DNA of 64,000 nt from Nostoc sp. C052 (GTDB lineage: Bacteria > Cyanobacteriota > Cyanobacteriia > Cyanobacteriales > Nostocaceae). The notes under the pieces were generated by a model. That model was not told the origin of the DNA. It did not search any database and was given only the letters and a program-made list of their open reading frames with translations. Location: contig NZ_CP040272.1 of assembly GCF_013393905.1 (NCBI RefSeq), forward strand, positions 3,224,001-3,288,000. The letters are read 5' to 3'. Both the position numbers and the translations under genes were made by a program. This document shows positions 36,308 through 45,496 of the stretch, piece by piece (the stretch's first letter is position 1; every line of letters starts with the position of its first letter).

Positions 36308-38671
36308 ATGACCAGCCAAGGACTGAGAGCATCACCAGAAGGTATAAGGGCAGCAAAAACAGCTTTAACAGACAAAACTTGGAGTCAGCATAAATTAGCA
36401 ACAGCTTTAGGCATTACACGTCAACCAGTTTCAAAATTTTTTGCAGGTGAGTCGGTTTCTCGTTCTTGTTTTGTGCAAATTTGCCAACAGCTAGGGTTAT
36501 CTTGGCAAAAGGTTGCTGGCTTACCTGAAGATGTGGCATTTGAGACAACTCCTAAAACACAATTCAAAAGTGCTGATCTTGATACACTGGTGCGGGAAGT
36601 GCGGCAAAAACGCCAAGATAAAATTCAAGACCAGTGCAGTACCTTGCAAATGTTAGATATTGCCCAAACAGTCCAACTGATAGATATTTACACCGATATT
36701 AATGTTTTAGAGAAGATCGCTAATCTGCAATGGCGAGAAATTTCTGACCTGTTGAAAGACTTCAAATCTGAATCAAATTTTAATCAACTTGCAGGATACA
36801 AGGGTCAGAGAAAATTACCAGGCTTAGAAGTGGTATTGCGGCACTCAAAACTAATGGTGCTGGGTAAACCAGGATCGGGTAAAACCACATTTTTACAATA
36901 TTTAGCTATTGAGTGTAACAAAGGCAAGTTTCAGCCAAACCGCATTGTAATTTTTATTAGGATGAAAGAATTTGCTGAAGATACTAAAAGTGACAGCCAA
37001 TTGAATCTATTAAACTACATCATTCAAGAATTTATCAATTGCAGTATTGAACAAGAATCAACCAAAATTCTGCTAACTGAGGGAAAATTGCTGATTTTGC
37101 TAGATGGATTAGATGAAGTGCCAGTAGAACAAGCAGATCAATTCACAATAGAAATTCGTAGATTTGCTCAGACTTTTTATAGAAATCAGTTTGTTATTAG
37201 TTGTCGTATTGCTGCCCAGAAATACAGATTTCAGGGATTTACTGAAGTTGAAGTGGCAGACTTTGACCAAGAGCAAGTAGAAATTTTTGCCAAAAATTGG
37301 TTTGTTGCAGTCGCTTTTAATTCCAGGGAAGATGGGGAAGTCATAGGAAATTTATTTATTAATCAGCTGCATCTCCCAGAAAATCAGCATATCCGAGAAT
37401 TAGCAGTTACTCCAATACTGCTGCATTGGATTTGCCTAGTGTTCCAAGTAAAAGATGGATTATCCTTAAACCCAACGAAGTTATATGAACAAGCACTGAA
37501 TATTTTGATGTTCAGATGGGATGAAATTAGAGGTATTAAACGCGATCGCGTTGGTGATAATTTGACTCTAGTCAGTAAAAAGAAGCTACTTTATCAACTT
37601 GCGGCTATAACCTTTGAGCATGGAGATTACTTTTTTGAAAAAGAAAAGATTCTGCAACTTATTGCTGAATATCTGGATACTTTCGCCGGAGTTCATTCAG
37701 AAGCAACTCAATTGCAGCTAGTTCAAGAAGCAGTTTTGCAAGAGATTGAAGTACAAAATGGTTTATTGGTGCAAAGGGCACAAGAAATTTATTCTTTTTC
37801 TCATTTGACCCTGCAAAAGTATTTTACAGCTAGAAAATTTGTTGAATTTCCTCAAGTCCAAACTTGGAATAATCTGGTTAATCATATAACTGAAAAGCGC
37901 TGGCAGGAAGTATTTTTATTAACTGTTGGTATGTTGCCAAATTCTGATGAGATTCTACAGATTATGAAGCAAAAAATTGATTTGCTAGTAGCTGAAGACG
38001 AAAGATTACAGTATTTTCTAACCTGGCTGCATCAAAAATCTAGTTCCGTATCTACTCAATACAAAGCAGTAGCCGTTCGTGCTTTTTACCTGGTTTGCGT
38101 TGAGCAAAGCTCACATCGCGCCTTTGTTTATCCTTCTGGTTATGATCTTGAGTACGCCCTTGTTGGTAACATCGCTTTTGACCCTGACCTTGCTCTTGAT
38201 GAGTTTCTATTTAGTACTATTGCCTGTATTAACGAACTTGATTTTGCCTTTGAGCATAGCCTCAATGATGCCCTCGATCATGCTCATGCCTTTGCTATTG
38301 CCTTTGATGAAACTGTCGATCTGGTTGTTAATCCAAAATTGAAGCAAGTGTTGCAAAAACTTAAAAAACAACTGCCATCTATAGATAGCAATCCAGAGAA
38401 GTTTAGGGAATGGTGGCAAGCTAAGGGGAAAGTCTGGGGTGAACAATTAAGAGATATACTGATTAAGTATCGCAATATTGGTTACGATTGGCAATTCGAC
38501 GAGCAGCAAAAAGAATTACTTCAGCAATATTACGATGTGAATAAATTGTTGGTAGATTGCCTTAATAGTGCTGTTGATGTAACTTCAAGAGTGCGAGAGG
38601 AGATTGAGGAGACATTATTATTAGCGATCGCAGATATTGAAAAGGTACGCAATTCCGATACTAATAGCTGA
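36308..38671 (+). CDS. HTH-NACHT STAND ATPase, candidate anti-phage sensor
   Basis: 787 residues. An N-terminal helix-turn-helix domain (about 22-62: WSQHKLATALGITRQPVSKF) is followed by a linker and an effector-like helical stretch, then a NACHT ATPase: Walker A GKPGSGKTT (186-194), Walker B LLILLDGLDEVP (261-272) with the paired acidic residues of NACHT, a sensor Arg in FVISCR (300), and the winged-helix end with FSHLTLQKYFTA (497-508). Residues 520-787 form a helical region with many Asp-Phe/Ala patches. Bacterial NACHT proteins are STAND switches, several of which protect against phage. No WD40, TPR or LRR repeats are visible, so the sensor is probably the C-terminal helical region. It stands alone without a partner effector. 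Confidence 0.85.
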   Translation: MTSQGLRASPEGIRAAKTALTDKTWSQHKLATALGITRQPVSKFFAGESVSRSCFVQICQQLGLSWQKVAGLPEDVAFETTPKTQFKSADLDTLVREVRQKRQDKIQDQCSTLQMLDIAQTVQLIDIYTDINVLEKIANLQWREISDLLKDFKSESNFNQLAGYKGQRKLPGLEVVLRHSKLMVLGKPGSGKTTFLQYLAIECNKGKFQPNRIVIFIRMKEFAEDTKSDSQLNLLNYIIQEFINCSIEQESTKILLTEGKLLILLDGLDEVPVEQADQFTIEIRRFAQTFYRNQFVISCRIAAQKYRFQGFTEVEVADFDQEQVEIFAKNWFVAVAFNSREDGEVIGNLFINQLHLPENQHIRELAVTPILLHWICLVFQVKDGLSLNPTKLYEQALNILMFRWDEIRGIKRDRVGDNLTLVSKKKLLYQLAAITFEHGDYFFEKEKILQLIAEYLDTFAGVHSEATQLQLVQEAVLQEIEVQNGLLVQRAQEIYSFSHLTLQKYFTARKFVEFPQVQTWNNLVNHITEKRWQEVFLLTVGMLPNSDEILQIMKQKIDLLVAEDERLQYFLTWLHQKSSSVSTQYKAVAVRAFYLVCVEQSSHRAFVYPSGYDLEYALVGNIAFDPDLALDEFLFSTIACINELDFAFEHSLNDALDHAHAFAIAFDETVDLVVNPKLKQVLQKLKKQLPSIDSNPEKFREWWQAKGKVWGEQLRDILIKYRNIGYDWQFDEQQKELLQQYYDVNKLLVDCLNSAVDVTSRVREEIEETLLLAIADIEKVRNSDTNS

Positions 38672-38864
38672 ATATTTTGCATTTCCAACTAATATTTTTA
38701 TTAACCCATTAGGCATCTTCAAGAAGTCGGGGATCTTTTTGTTCGTAACTCTGCACAGATTGCTATATCTGAGAAAAGGGTTAGAGGAGATTCATACCAG
38801 CGAAAGAGCAATTAAATATGTCTAGTCGTTAAATTGCTATTAATATCGTCAGCAAGGAACAGTT

Positions 38865-39521
38865 ATGACAAACAATTTAGTAGGCGGCATCATTCCCCCA
38901 CAGCAACCAATAGCAGCACAATCTGATGCTCATACCCTGAAGAGTCGGCTGGAATGGGGCGAACCAGCTTTTACAATATTGGATGTGCGCGATCGCACCA
39001 CCTACAACCAAGGCCACATCCTGGGAGCGATACCAACGCCAATAGATGAATTGGTAGAGCGTGCAATATCTTCTTTGGATAAAAGCCGTGATATTTACGT
39101 TTACGGCGCTAATGAGCAAGAAACTGCCGAAGCCGCACAACAACTACGTTCTAATGGATTTGGGCATGTCTCTCAACTCAAAGGTGGTCTTGCTGGATGG
39201 AAGGAGATTGGTGGCCCAACAGAAGGCATTGTTGAATCAAGAACTCCCCCAGGTGCAGATGATTACAATGTTGTAGCTCGATTACAAAATCACCAAGAAA
39301 ATCTCCAAAAGGGTGGTACTAGCACCACGGAAGCCATTAAAAAGGGAGTCAGCGACCTCAAGGAAGGTATTCAAGAGGGAGCCAGTAACCTCAAAGAAGG
39401 CATTCAAGAAGGAGCTAGTAACCTCAAAGAAGGCATTCAAGAGGGAGCCAGTAACCTCAAGGAAAATCTTGATGAATCTAAAACTTCCAGAGACACTGAT
39501 GATTCCAACTTTGGCTCTTAG
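38865..39521 (+). CDS. Rhodanese-fold protein lacking the catalytic Cys, with 11-residue repeats
   Basis: 218 residues. The rhodanese domain covers about 20-120 (FTILDVRDRTTYNQGHILGAIPTP, then DIYVYGANEQETAEAAQQL and HVSQLKGGLAGWKEIGG). The catalytic Cys that starts the active-site loop after VVY is replaced by Gly81, so sulfurtransferase activity is not expected. The tail has three to four 11-residue units of the form LKEGIQEGASN, an amphipathic pattern like that of LEA group 3 proteins or similar helices, followed by a Ser/Asp-rich end. Such pseudo-rhodaneses may bind partners. AAGGAA precedes the ATG. Confidence 0.75.
   Translation: MTNNLVGGIIPPQQPIAAQSDAHTLKSRLEWGEPAFTILDVRDRTTYNQGHILGAIPTPIDELVERAISSLDKSRDIYVYGANEQETAEAAQQLRSNGFGHVSQLKGGLAGWKEIGGPTEGIVESRTPPGADDYNVVARLQNHQENLQKGGTSTTEAIKKGVSDLKEGIQEGASNLKEGIQEGASNLKEGIQEGASNLKENLDESKTSRDTDDSNFGS
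39357..39455 (+). repeat. Three tandem 33-bp repeats in the rhodanese gene
   Basis: Three consecutive 33-base units encode the 11-residue motif LKEGIQEGASN, differing at only a few third positions; units 2 and 3 are nearly identical. Partial units flank the array on both sides. The near-identity suggests recent expansion or contraction by slippage. Confidence 0.85.
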
Positions 39522-39595
39522 GCAAAAAATATAGCGGTTCCCATTCAGATTGGGTACAACGTTATATCGCAAGGTGTAGGCGCACGGAATGCGCT

Positions 39596-39760
39596 TTGGT
39601 GTCAACTTAACAGGAAAGTAAGTCTAGAACTAGCTTTTAGATTCCCTCGTTCCCAGTCTCTGACTGGGAATGCTTGTCTTTGAGGCTCCGCCTCTCTTTA
39701 CTGGCGGCAGAGCCACTTTTGAGTTGCATTTCCAGCCGGAGGCTGGAAACGAGGTTTTAA
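39596..39760. repeat. Second copy of the 186-bp composite repeat, inverted
   Basis: It opens with TTGGTGTCAACTTAA and carries the same GGAACGAG/GGCGGAGCC core as 26399-26584 in the opposite orientation, with an internal change. The far terminal repeat is not recognisable, so this copy seems truncated. It occupies most of the gene-free stretch 39522-39950, where I see nothing else. Confidence 0.65.
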
Positions 39761-39950
39761 ATCAGTTTTAAATTTCTCTTATTGACTTCTTAACTTTGCG
39801 CTCTTCTCTGACGAGACGCTGCGCGTAGCTTGCTTCTCCGTAGGAGTATGCGGTTCGTTTTATTAACCCTCAAAATTAATGGGACAGACCACTAGCGTGG
39901 ATCGACAAGCAATAAGAATTTCTTGTCCCTACTCTCCATTCACTATTTGA

Positions 39951-40580
39951 TCAATGTTCAAACAAATCCTTAAATTGCAACAAATCTAGGGAAACTATCG
40001 TTGGCAGGAATTCAAAGCATTCTTGAGCAACTTGCCAACGTTCTTCTCGTTTGAGCATTTCGATTAGCTTCTGTTGCACGCTAAGTAAGTAGCGCACATC
40101 ATTGGCAGCATAACTTAGTTGAGCTTCAGATAAGCTAGCGGCGTTACCCCAATCAGAACTTTGAGAGCTTTTATCTAGTTCCACTTGTTCTAACTCTTGC
40201 ACCACATCTTTGAGTCCGTGACGATTTGTGTAAGTACGGGCTAATTTACTAGCAATTTTAGTGCAAAAAACAGGACTAACCTGAATCCCCAGATTAGCTC
40301 GCAAAGTAGCCAAGTCAAATCGAGCAAAGTGAAACACTTTTACGACATTGACTGCTTCTAAGAGTTTTTTTAAGTTGGGCGCGTCAGTTTGTCCTTTAGT
40401 TATGCGGATTACAGCTACTTTCCCCTCTGGATTGCACAGTTGGACGAGACACAAGCGATCGCGCAGTGGCAATAATCCCATTGTCTCTGTATCAACTGCG
40501 ATCGCTGTCGATTCTAAATACTGGCTAAGGGCTGCGTCACTGAGGTCGCGATCGCTCACCTGAAAATCTTGTAATGTCAT
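39951..40580 (-). CDS. Ribonuclease D-like 3'-5' exonuclease
   Basis: About 209 residues with a DnaQ/RNase D fold: DEDD motifs are IAVDTETMGL (Asp and Glu), HFARFDL (Asp) and SYAANDVRY (final Asp with the Tyr of the DEDDy type). It lacks the HRDC domain of full-length RNase D, as usual for the short cyanobacterial form. The likely role is 3' trimming of structured RNAs. I start at the ATG at 40580; eleven upstream codons in the longer frame look unrelated to the family. Confidence 0.85.
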   Translation of the reverse strand: MTLQDFQVSDRDLSDAALSQYLESTAIAVDTETMGLLPLRDRLCLVQLCNPEGKVAVIRITKGQTDAPNLKKLLEAVNVVKVFHFARFDLATLRANLGIQVSPVFCTKIASKLARTYTNRHGLKDVVQELEQVELDKSSQSSDWGNAASLSEAQLSYAANDVRYLLSVQQKLIEMLKREERWQVAQECFEFLPTIVSLDLLQFKDLFEH

Positions 40581-40669
40581 CAATCTTTCAAAAATAATAG
40601 CAGTGTCCAGCAAACAAAAGTCTTGTCAGACACTACATTATTATTGTGCAGAAAAATCAAAAATTAAAT

Positions 40670-41218
40670 TTACCTAGTGCGAAAAAACATTTGTGTCAGG
40701 TAGACTTCACCTTGATTATTAGTAGCAACGCCGATTCCAGTGAGGTTGTAATTTCCTTTCAGATTCTTTAGATGCCCAGGACTTTTGATCCAACCAGTAA
40801 CAGCTTCCTCTACAGGGTTGCTATATCCCCGATTGAAAGCAACATTTTCCGCCGCACTGTTGTAGCGAATAGGGATAGCCTTGACTCGTTTTTCAAATCC
40901 CTGATGGCTAAATGGGGTTTTACCTTTAGCCATATTTTGACTATGAATTCTTGCCTGTCGAGTTAAATTTGTATTTAAAATCAACTTTGGTAGCCCTTTA
41001 GAAGCCCGATATCGATTAATTTGCTCAAATACTGATTTTTCTAGCTCAGTAGTTTTAAAAGTAGGAGTCGATATTGCAACCTGACTAGAAAAAAGCGACA
41101 ACAGCTTATTACGGGTGGATGTATTCGTAGAAGTATGATTTGGTATCGGAACAGTCGTTAATCCACTAGCAAGGACAAGCGCACTTAAAGCGATGCCAAA
41201 AGCAGTTTGTCGGAACAT
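40670..41218 (-). CDS. Secreted CAP-domain (SCP/PR1-like) protein
   Basis: 182 residues. A signal peptide lies at 1-20 (FGIALSALVLASGL), a variable linker to about 55, and a bacterial CAP domain at 58-182 (VFEQINRYRASKGLPKL, ARIHSQNMA, FSHQGFEKRV, AAENVAFN, WIKSPGHLKNL, TGIGVA). The His/Glu pairs around FSHQGF, AENVA and SPGHL fit the usual metal/active-site cluster. CAP proteins act extracellularly; the function in cyanobacteria is unsettled. Confidence 0.85.
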   Translation of the reverse strand: MFRQTAFGIALSALVLASGLTTVPIPNHTSTNTSTRNKLLSLFSSQVAISTPTFKTTELEKSVFEQINRYRASKGLPKLILNTNLTRQARIHSQNMAKGKTPFSHQGFEKRVKAIPIRYNSAAENVAFNRGYSNPVEEAVTGWIKSPGHLKNLKGNYNLTGIGVATNNQGEVYLTQMFFRTR

Positions 41219-41511
41219 GGAGAATTGCGTAATGTGTAGAGATATAAGACTTATACTTTAGCTCATTGTTCCGACGATCTGCACCACAATACTATTAAGG
41301 ATTGATGAATTTCGGCAATTTGGCTACATCCTTTACAAGTAACACAAACAATTATTTGTAATTGTGAATACTTTAATAGTCAACTTTATAAAAGGCACGG
41401 TTAATTTTGCTGAGAATTTAAGATTTTCAGGAATTAATATGAGATATCTAAATTAGATGTAATTTAGATTAACAGAGAATTTCAGAAAAAACCTCAATTT
41501 CGCCAAAACGA

Positions 41512-41910
41512 TCAGCGAAGGAAAATTTGTGTGAAGTAGATTTCGCCTCCACTGTTACTAGCGACACCAATTCCTGTGCGATCGTAATTACCTCTAATAT
41601 TTGCAAGATGCCCTGGACTTTCAAGCCATCCTTGAACAGCTATTTTGGCAGGATCGCTATATCCCTGATTAAAAGCGACATTTTCACTAGCGGCTCTGTA
41701 AGAAGTACCGATTGCGATAATTCGCTGTGAAAATCCCGTATGTCCAAAGGTAACTGCGCCATTAGCCATGTTTTGGCTGTGAATCCTGACTTGATGATCG
41801 ATCGCAGCATTACGAGTCAGCACTGGTAGCCCTTGAGAAACTCTGTAGCTATTTATTTGGTTGAAAATTGACTGTTCTAGAGCAGCAATATCGATGCTAG
41901 ATCCTACCAT
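41512..41910 (-). CDS. CAP-domain protein without signal peptide
   Basis: 132 residues, a CAP domain only (FNQINSYRVSQGLPVL, RIHSQNMANG, FGHTGFSQRI, ASENVAFN, WLESPGHLANI, TGIGVAS). It is a paralogue of the gene at 41218-40670, with roughly half the residues shared, but its ATG is followed directly by the domain. It lies eight bases after the 95-residue gene on the same strand, so they form a unit. Without a signal it may stay inside the cell or use another export path. Confidence 0.8.
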   Translation of the reverse strand: MVGSSIDIAALEQSIFNQINSYRVSQGLPVLTRNAAIDHQVRIHSQNMANGAVTFGHTGFSQRIIAIGTSYRAASENVAFNQGYSDPAKIAVQGWLESPGHLANIRGNYDRTGIGVASNSGGEIYFTQIFLR

Positions 41911-41918
41911 CTGAAAGA

Positions 41919-42206
41919 CTAACTTTGATTGAGGGTTGCCAACTCTTCCTGCAACACGCGTAACACCCTAGCAATATATTCTGCCCGCCACTGTTCCCGT
42001 TCCTGAGTTACTGTGGTATCCGGCTCATAAGCTTCAATCTCAGTAGCCGATAAAATCCCTTTAACTTCTAGTAACCTTTCAATTGTGTCCAGCCGCTCAT
42101 GCAGCACAGATACCTCGCCAGCCAAAGCCATAACGATCGCTAACAATTTATCAGTTTGCGGATTTTCTAAGTAAACAGGTCGTTTACCCTTAGCTATTTT
42201 TACCAT
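41919..42206 (-). CDS. Hypothetical protein, 95 residues, coupled to CAP gene
   Basis: A small hydrophilic protein. The N-terminus is basic (VKIAKGKRPVYLENP), the middle is a short coiled segment (LAGEVSVLHERLDTIERLLEVKG) and the end is acidic and helical. I do not recognise the family. Its stop lies eight bases before the CAP gene start, which suggests a shared function. Confidence 0.6.
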   Translation of the reverse strand: MVKIAKGKRPVYLENPQTDKLLAIVMALAGEVSVLHERLDTIERLLEVKGILSATEIEAYEPDTTVTQEREQWRAEYIARVLRVLQEELATLNQS

Positions 42207-42289
42207 CCGAATACCAATTCTCCAAAAATAAGACTACACAAAAAAACCGGAAACCCAGAGAAAATCCGACTTCCTAAATTACCAATTAC

Positions 42290-42378
42290 GTTAGCGTAGC
42301 AGGGCGTAGCCCATTACGAATTACGAATTACGTTAGCGTAGCGGTAGCGAGGAACGAGCGTCATTACGAATTACGAAT
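42290..42378. repeat. AATTACG tandem repeat with GTTAGCGTAGC blocks
   Basis: Two rounds of AATTACG units with GCGTAGC interruptions, ending just before a stop codon at 42381. It is the same class as 8885-8960 in the opposite orientation. Confidence 0.6.
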
Positions 42379-42380
42379 TC

Positions 42381-43538
42381 TTACTTAGTTGCAGCAACTA
42401 CAAACCAAGTGCCTTGACTGCCTGATTTCCCATTTTTAAACAGTGCATTCGTTACCTTGGCTTTCCACGCTCCATTGGGGACAAATTTCTCGAAGACTTT
42501 ATCTGGGGCAAAACCAGCCTTAGTAACTAGCGATACCAAATCCAAATCGCGTGCAGCACTCCAGAAGGGTTCGTTGTTGTTAGCGGTTTCCCAATCATAA
42601 ATAAACTGCGTATAAACATCCATGTGACGATAAAGGGGTGCTTCCACATGGATCATCATGCCGCCAGGAGCCAGTAGACGATAAGATTCTTGCATAACTT
42701 TACGGATGGCTGGCGGGGGAATTTCATGCAGCAAAATGTGAGAAACCACTAAATCAAATGATTCATCAGGGAAGTTAGTGTGTTCGGCATTTTGCTGAGA
42801 GAAGTGTACCCGTTTTCCCAAAGCTTCGGCTCTTGCATGAGCGTAACGCAGCATAGATGCACCTATATCTATGGCATGGACTTCTGCATCTGGGAAACCA
42901 TCTACATAAGGTAATGTACTATTACCGACAGAACATCCCATATCGAGGATTTTTCTCGGTCGAAAGTCAGGATGCTCTGATAGTAGGTAGTTTTGAACTA
43001 TAGATAGCCCCATATCATCGTTCAGGGGCCCTAACCAACCTAGACCATAAACATAAACGCCGCGATCGTAGGTTGCGCCGGCAGTGACATCATCAGCGGT
43101 GAATTCACTGTGATATCCTCCGGGCATACAGTGAATATCTACAGCTTTTTGATGAGTAGGTATTTCAAAATTTGAGTCAAGGGTTAAAGTACCCAGTTCA
43201 TCACCTTTATCTTTGGCGCGCTCAATCAATTCTGGTAGTTGTCTGTCAACGTTGGCATTTACAGCATCCCATAACATTTCCTGGTTGATGCGCTTGAGCG
43301 CACTAGTCCAGCGGTAGTAAGGTTCGTGCTGCATTACTTCCCGAATTTCATAACGATTCTGGGGAGGACGCTGATGTTCTTGTTCAAACCTCGGCTTGCC
43401 TAGTTTTTCATAAACTACCTTATTCCCAGGAGAGATATTCCTGAAAATGTGCATTTTCAGACTTTGCACAAAGTTTTGGCGTGCTAACTCGTCGTGAGTG
43501 GGTTGCGGTAGCATCGCGTGTTTGAATTGTTGATCCAT
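42381..43538 (-). CDS. Class I SAM-dependent methyltransferase next to trpB
   Basis: About 385 residues. The N-terminal 190 residues are a family-specific helical part. The methyltransferase core has motif I ILDMGCSVGNSTLPY, then VHAIDIGASML, QQNAEHTNFPDESFDLVVSHILLHEIP and LAPGGMMIHVEAPL. I start at the ATG at 43538 (MDQQFKHA); a TTG at 43556 would add six residues. trpB ends 32 bases upstream on the same strand, so the two are co-transcribed. The substrate is unknown; a tryptophan- or indole-derived acceptor is conjecture. Confidence 0.75.
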   Translation of the reverse strand: MDQQFKHAMLPQPTHDELARQNFVQSLKMHIFRNISPGNKVVYEKLGKPRFEQEHQRPPQNRYEIREVMQHEPYYRWTSALKRINQEMLWDAVNANVDRQLPELIERAKDKGDELGTLTLDSNFEIPTHQKAVDIHCMPGGYHSEFTADDVTAGATYDRGVYVYGLGWLGPLNDDMGLSIVQNYLLSEHPDFRPRKILDMGCSVGNSTLPYVDGFPDAEVHAIDIGASMLRYAHARAEALGKRVHFSQQNAEHTNFPDESFDLVVSHILLHEIPPPAIRKVMQESYRLLAPGGMMIHVEAPLYRHMDVYTQFIYDWETANNNEPFWSAARDLDLVSLVTKAGFAPDKVFEKFVPNGAWKAKVTNALFKNGKSGSQGTWFVVAATK

Positions 43539-43570
43539 GTATTGCTTTTTTCCCAATATTTTACGTAGAT

Positions 43571-44806
43571 TTACGCTGGATACAATAACTTAGCTACTGT
43601 TTGTACATCTTTATCACCGCGTCCAGAGCAGTTAATCACAATCCGAGGACTGCCAGTTAGTTGAGGACAGAGGGTTTCGAGGTAGGCGATCGCATGGGCT
43701 GTTTCTAACGCCGGGATAATCCCTTCCAATTTCGATAATCGCTGGAATGCCTCTAAAGCCTCTGCATCCGTCACACTATAGTATTCAGCGCGACCAGTAT
43801 CTTTTAAATAGCTATGTTCTGGGCCCACACCGGGATAATCTAACCCGGCGCTAATTGAGTGTGCCTCAATGATTTGCCCATCTTCATCTTGCAGCAGGTA
43901 GCTCATTGCTCCATGCAATACACCAACTCGTCCTTTTGTCAAGGTTGCTGCGTGTTTTTCAGTATTGACACCTTCTCCGGCTGCCTCAACCCCAATTAAT
44001 CGTATAGAAGACTCATTAATAAACTCATAAAATAGTCCCATTGCATTGGAACCACCACCCACACAAGCCAACAGAATATCAGGTAATCCACCCCACTTTT
44101 CTATTGCTTGGGCGCGAGTTTCTTCGCCAATAACTGCATGGAAATCACGTACCATCATTGGGTAAGGATGTGGCCCTGCGACTGAACCCAGGATGTAGTG
44201 AGTACTTTCTACATTTGTCACCCAATCCCGAATTGCTTCAGAAGTAGCATCCTTCAAAGTTCCGGTTCCCGCCTCTACCGGACGCACTTCTGCCCCCATC
44301 AGCCGCATTCTGAACACATTTAAAGCTTGACGTTCCATGTCTTGAACGCCCATGTAGATTATGCATTTCAGCCCAAAACGAGCGCAAACTGTGGCTGTCG
44401 CAACTCCATGTTGTCCCGCACCCGTTTCGGCAATAATCCGCTGCTTACCCATGCGTTTTGCCAACAATACTTGACCAAGAGCATTATTGATTTTGTGAGC
44501 GCCAGTGTGATTTAAATCTTCACGTTTCAAGTAAATTTGTGGCCCTGTGCGATCGGGTCGGGCATAATTAGCAGTCAGGCGTTCAGCAAAATACAATGGT
44601 GTCGCACGTCCCACATAGTCCCGTAACAACTGCTGTAGTTCTGCTTGAAAACTAGGGTCATTGCGGTATTGCTGATAAGCTGTTTCTAACTCAGCAAGGG
44701 CAGGCATAAGCGTTTCAGGTACATACTTACCGCCAAAGCGTCCAAAGCGACCTAGCGTATCTGGAACCTGAGCAATTGAACTTGGAGATAGAGGAGTGGT
44801 AGTCAC
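43571..44806 (-). CDS. trpB: Tryptophan synthase beta chain
   Basis: 411 residues. The PLP Schiff-base lysine is K105 in GAHKINNAL, preceded by LKREDLNHT, and the phosphate loop GGGSNAMG and the C-terminal CSGRGDKD are present. It joins indole and serine to give tryptophan, as the alpha2-beta2 complex with TrpA (not in the window). The start is GTG at 44806. trpC lies 3 kb away, so trp genes are dispersed, as is usual in cyanobacteria. Confidence 0.95.
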   Translation of the reverse strand: MTTTPLSPSSIAQVPDTLGRFGRFGGKYVPETLMPALAELETAYQQYRNDPSFQAELQQLLRDYVGRATPLYFAERLTANYARPDRTGPQIYLKREDLNHTGAHKINNALGQVLLAKRMGKQRIIAETGAGQHGVATATVCARFGLKCIIYMGVQDMERQALNVFRMRLMGAEVRPVEAGTGTLKDATSEAIRDWVTNVESTHYILGSVAGPHPYPMMVRDFHAVIGEETRAQAIEKWGGLPDILLACVGGGSNAMGLFYEFINESSIRLIGVEAAGEGVNTEKHAATLTKGRVGVLHGAMSYLLQDEDGQIIEAHSISAGLDYPGVGPEHSYLKDTGRAEYYSVTDAEALEAFQRLSKLEGIIPALETAHAIAYLETLCPQLTGSPRIVINCSGRGDKDVQTVAKLLYPA

Positions 44807-45007
44807 AGGCTGTTTTTGATGACGGGAATGACTTAATTATTATAGAAAGTCTGGGGCATATCTGGGGAATGGGGAATGGGGCATACCCAATTACTTTGAA
44901 TCCCCCTGGCAATGGATTTGTGATGTTAGCCTAGAAATTGACATCCCAGCAGAATAGTTACGTAGAAGTTTCCACTGCTTTGAAATTTTTCTTAAACATT
45001 CATTTTT

Positions 45008-45355
45008 ATGTCTTCTTCTAATCCCAAATCTTCTGACAAAGGCTTTGTCTACCGCGAATTTGGCAATGACAACTCAGCTGCTACAGAAAGACCAATTCCA
45101 GAACTGCCCGCACAACAACAAAATCTTAAAGTACAAGCTTCCCGCAAAGGACGCAAAGGGAAAACCGTCACAGTGGTTAGTGGTTTTCAAGTCAAGCCGG
45201 AAACCTTGGCAGATTTGGTGAAGCAGTTGAAAACTCAGTGTGGTACTGGTGGGACAGTTAAAGATAACGAAATTGAAATTCAGGGCGAACACAAGCAGAA
45301 AATTGTCGAGATTTTGACCAAGCTAGGTTACAAAGCAAAAATTAGCGGTGGCTAA
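45008..45355 (+). CDS. SUI1/eIF1-like translation factor (YciH type)
   Basis: 115 residues: a disordered Ser/Pro-rich N-terminus (1-45) and an eIF1/SUI1 domain (KTVTVVSGFQVKPETLADLVKQLKTQCGTGGTVKDNEIEIQG). The QCGTGGTVK segment is the ribosome-binding core. Bacterial YciH-type proteins may influence start-site fidelity. Single gene, on the strand opposite to trpB. Confidence 0.9.
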   Translation: MSSSNPKSSDKGFVYREFGNDNSAATERPIPELPAQQQNLKVQASRKGRKGKTVTVVSGFQVKPETLADLVKQLKTQCGTGGTVKDNEIEIQGEHKQKIVEILTKLGYKAKISGG

Positions 45356-45496
45356 TGTTAAGTGCGGTTTCCCGCATCTTAAGTATGACCTAGATTAACA
45401 GAGAGAATGTTATCTTTGAGAGGTACAAGTATGCTTGAAAAGTGGTAAGTTACTTTGCCAGCAAGCTGCTTTTTGTGAGATGAACAGGAGGTTTAA

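Noticed and set aside
39357..39455. Possible CRISPR-like array
   Set aside because: The repeats are directly adjacent 33-base units with no spacers and encode protein.
39282..39605. 107-codon reverse frame
   Set aside because: Shadow of the tandem repeat tail of the rhodanese gene.
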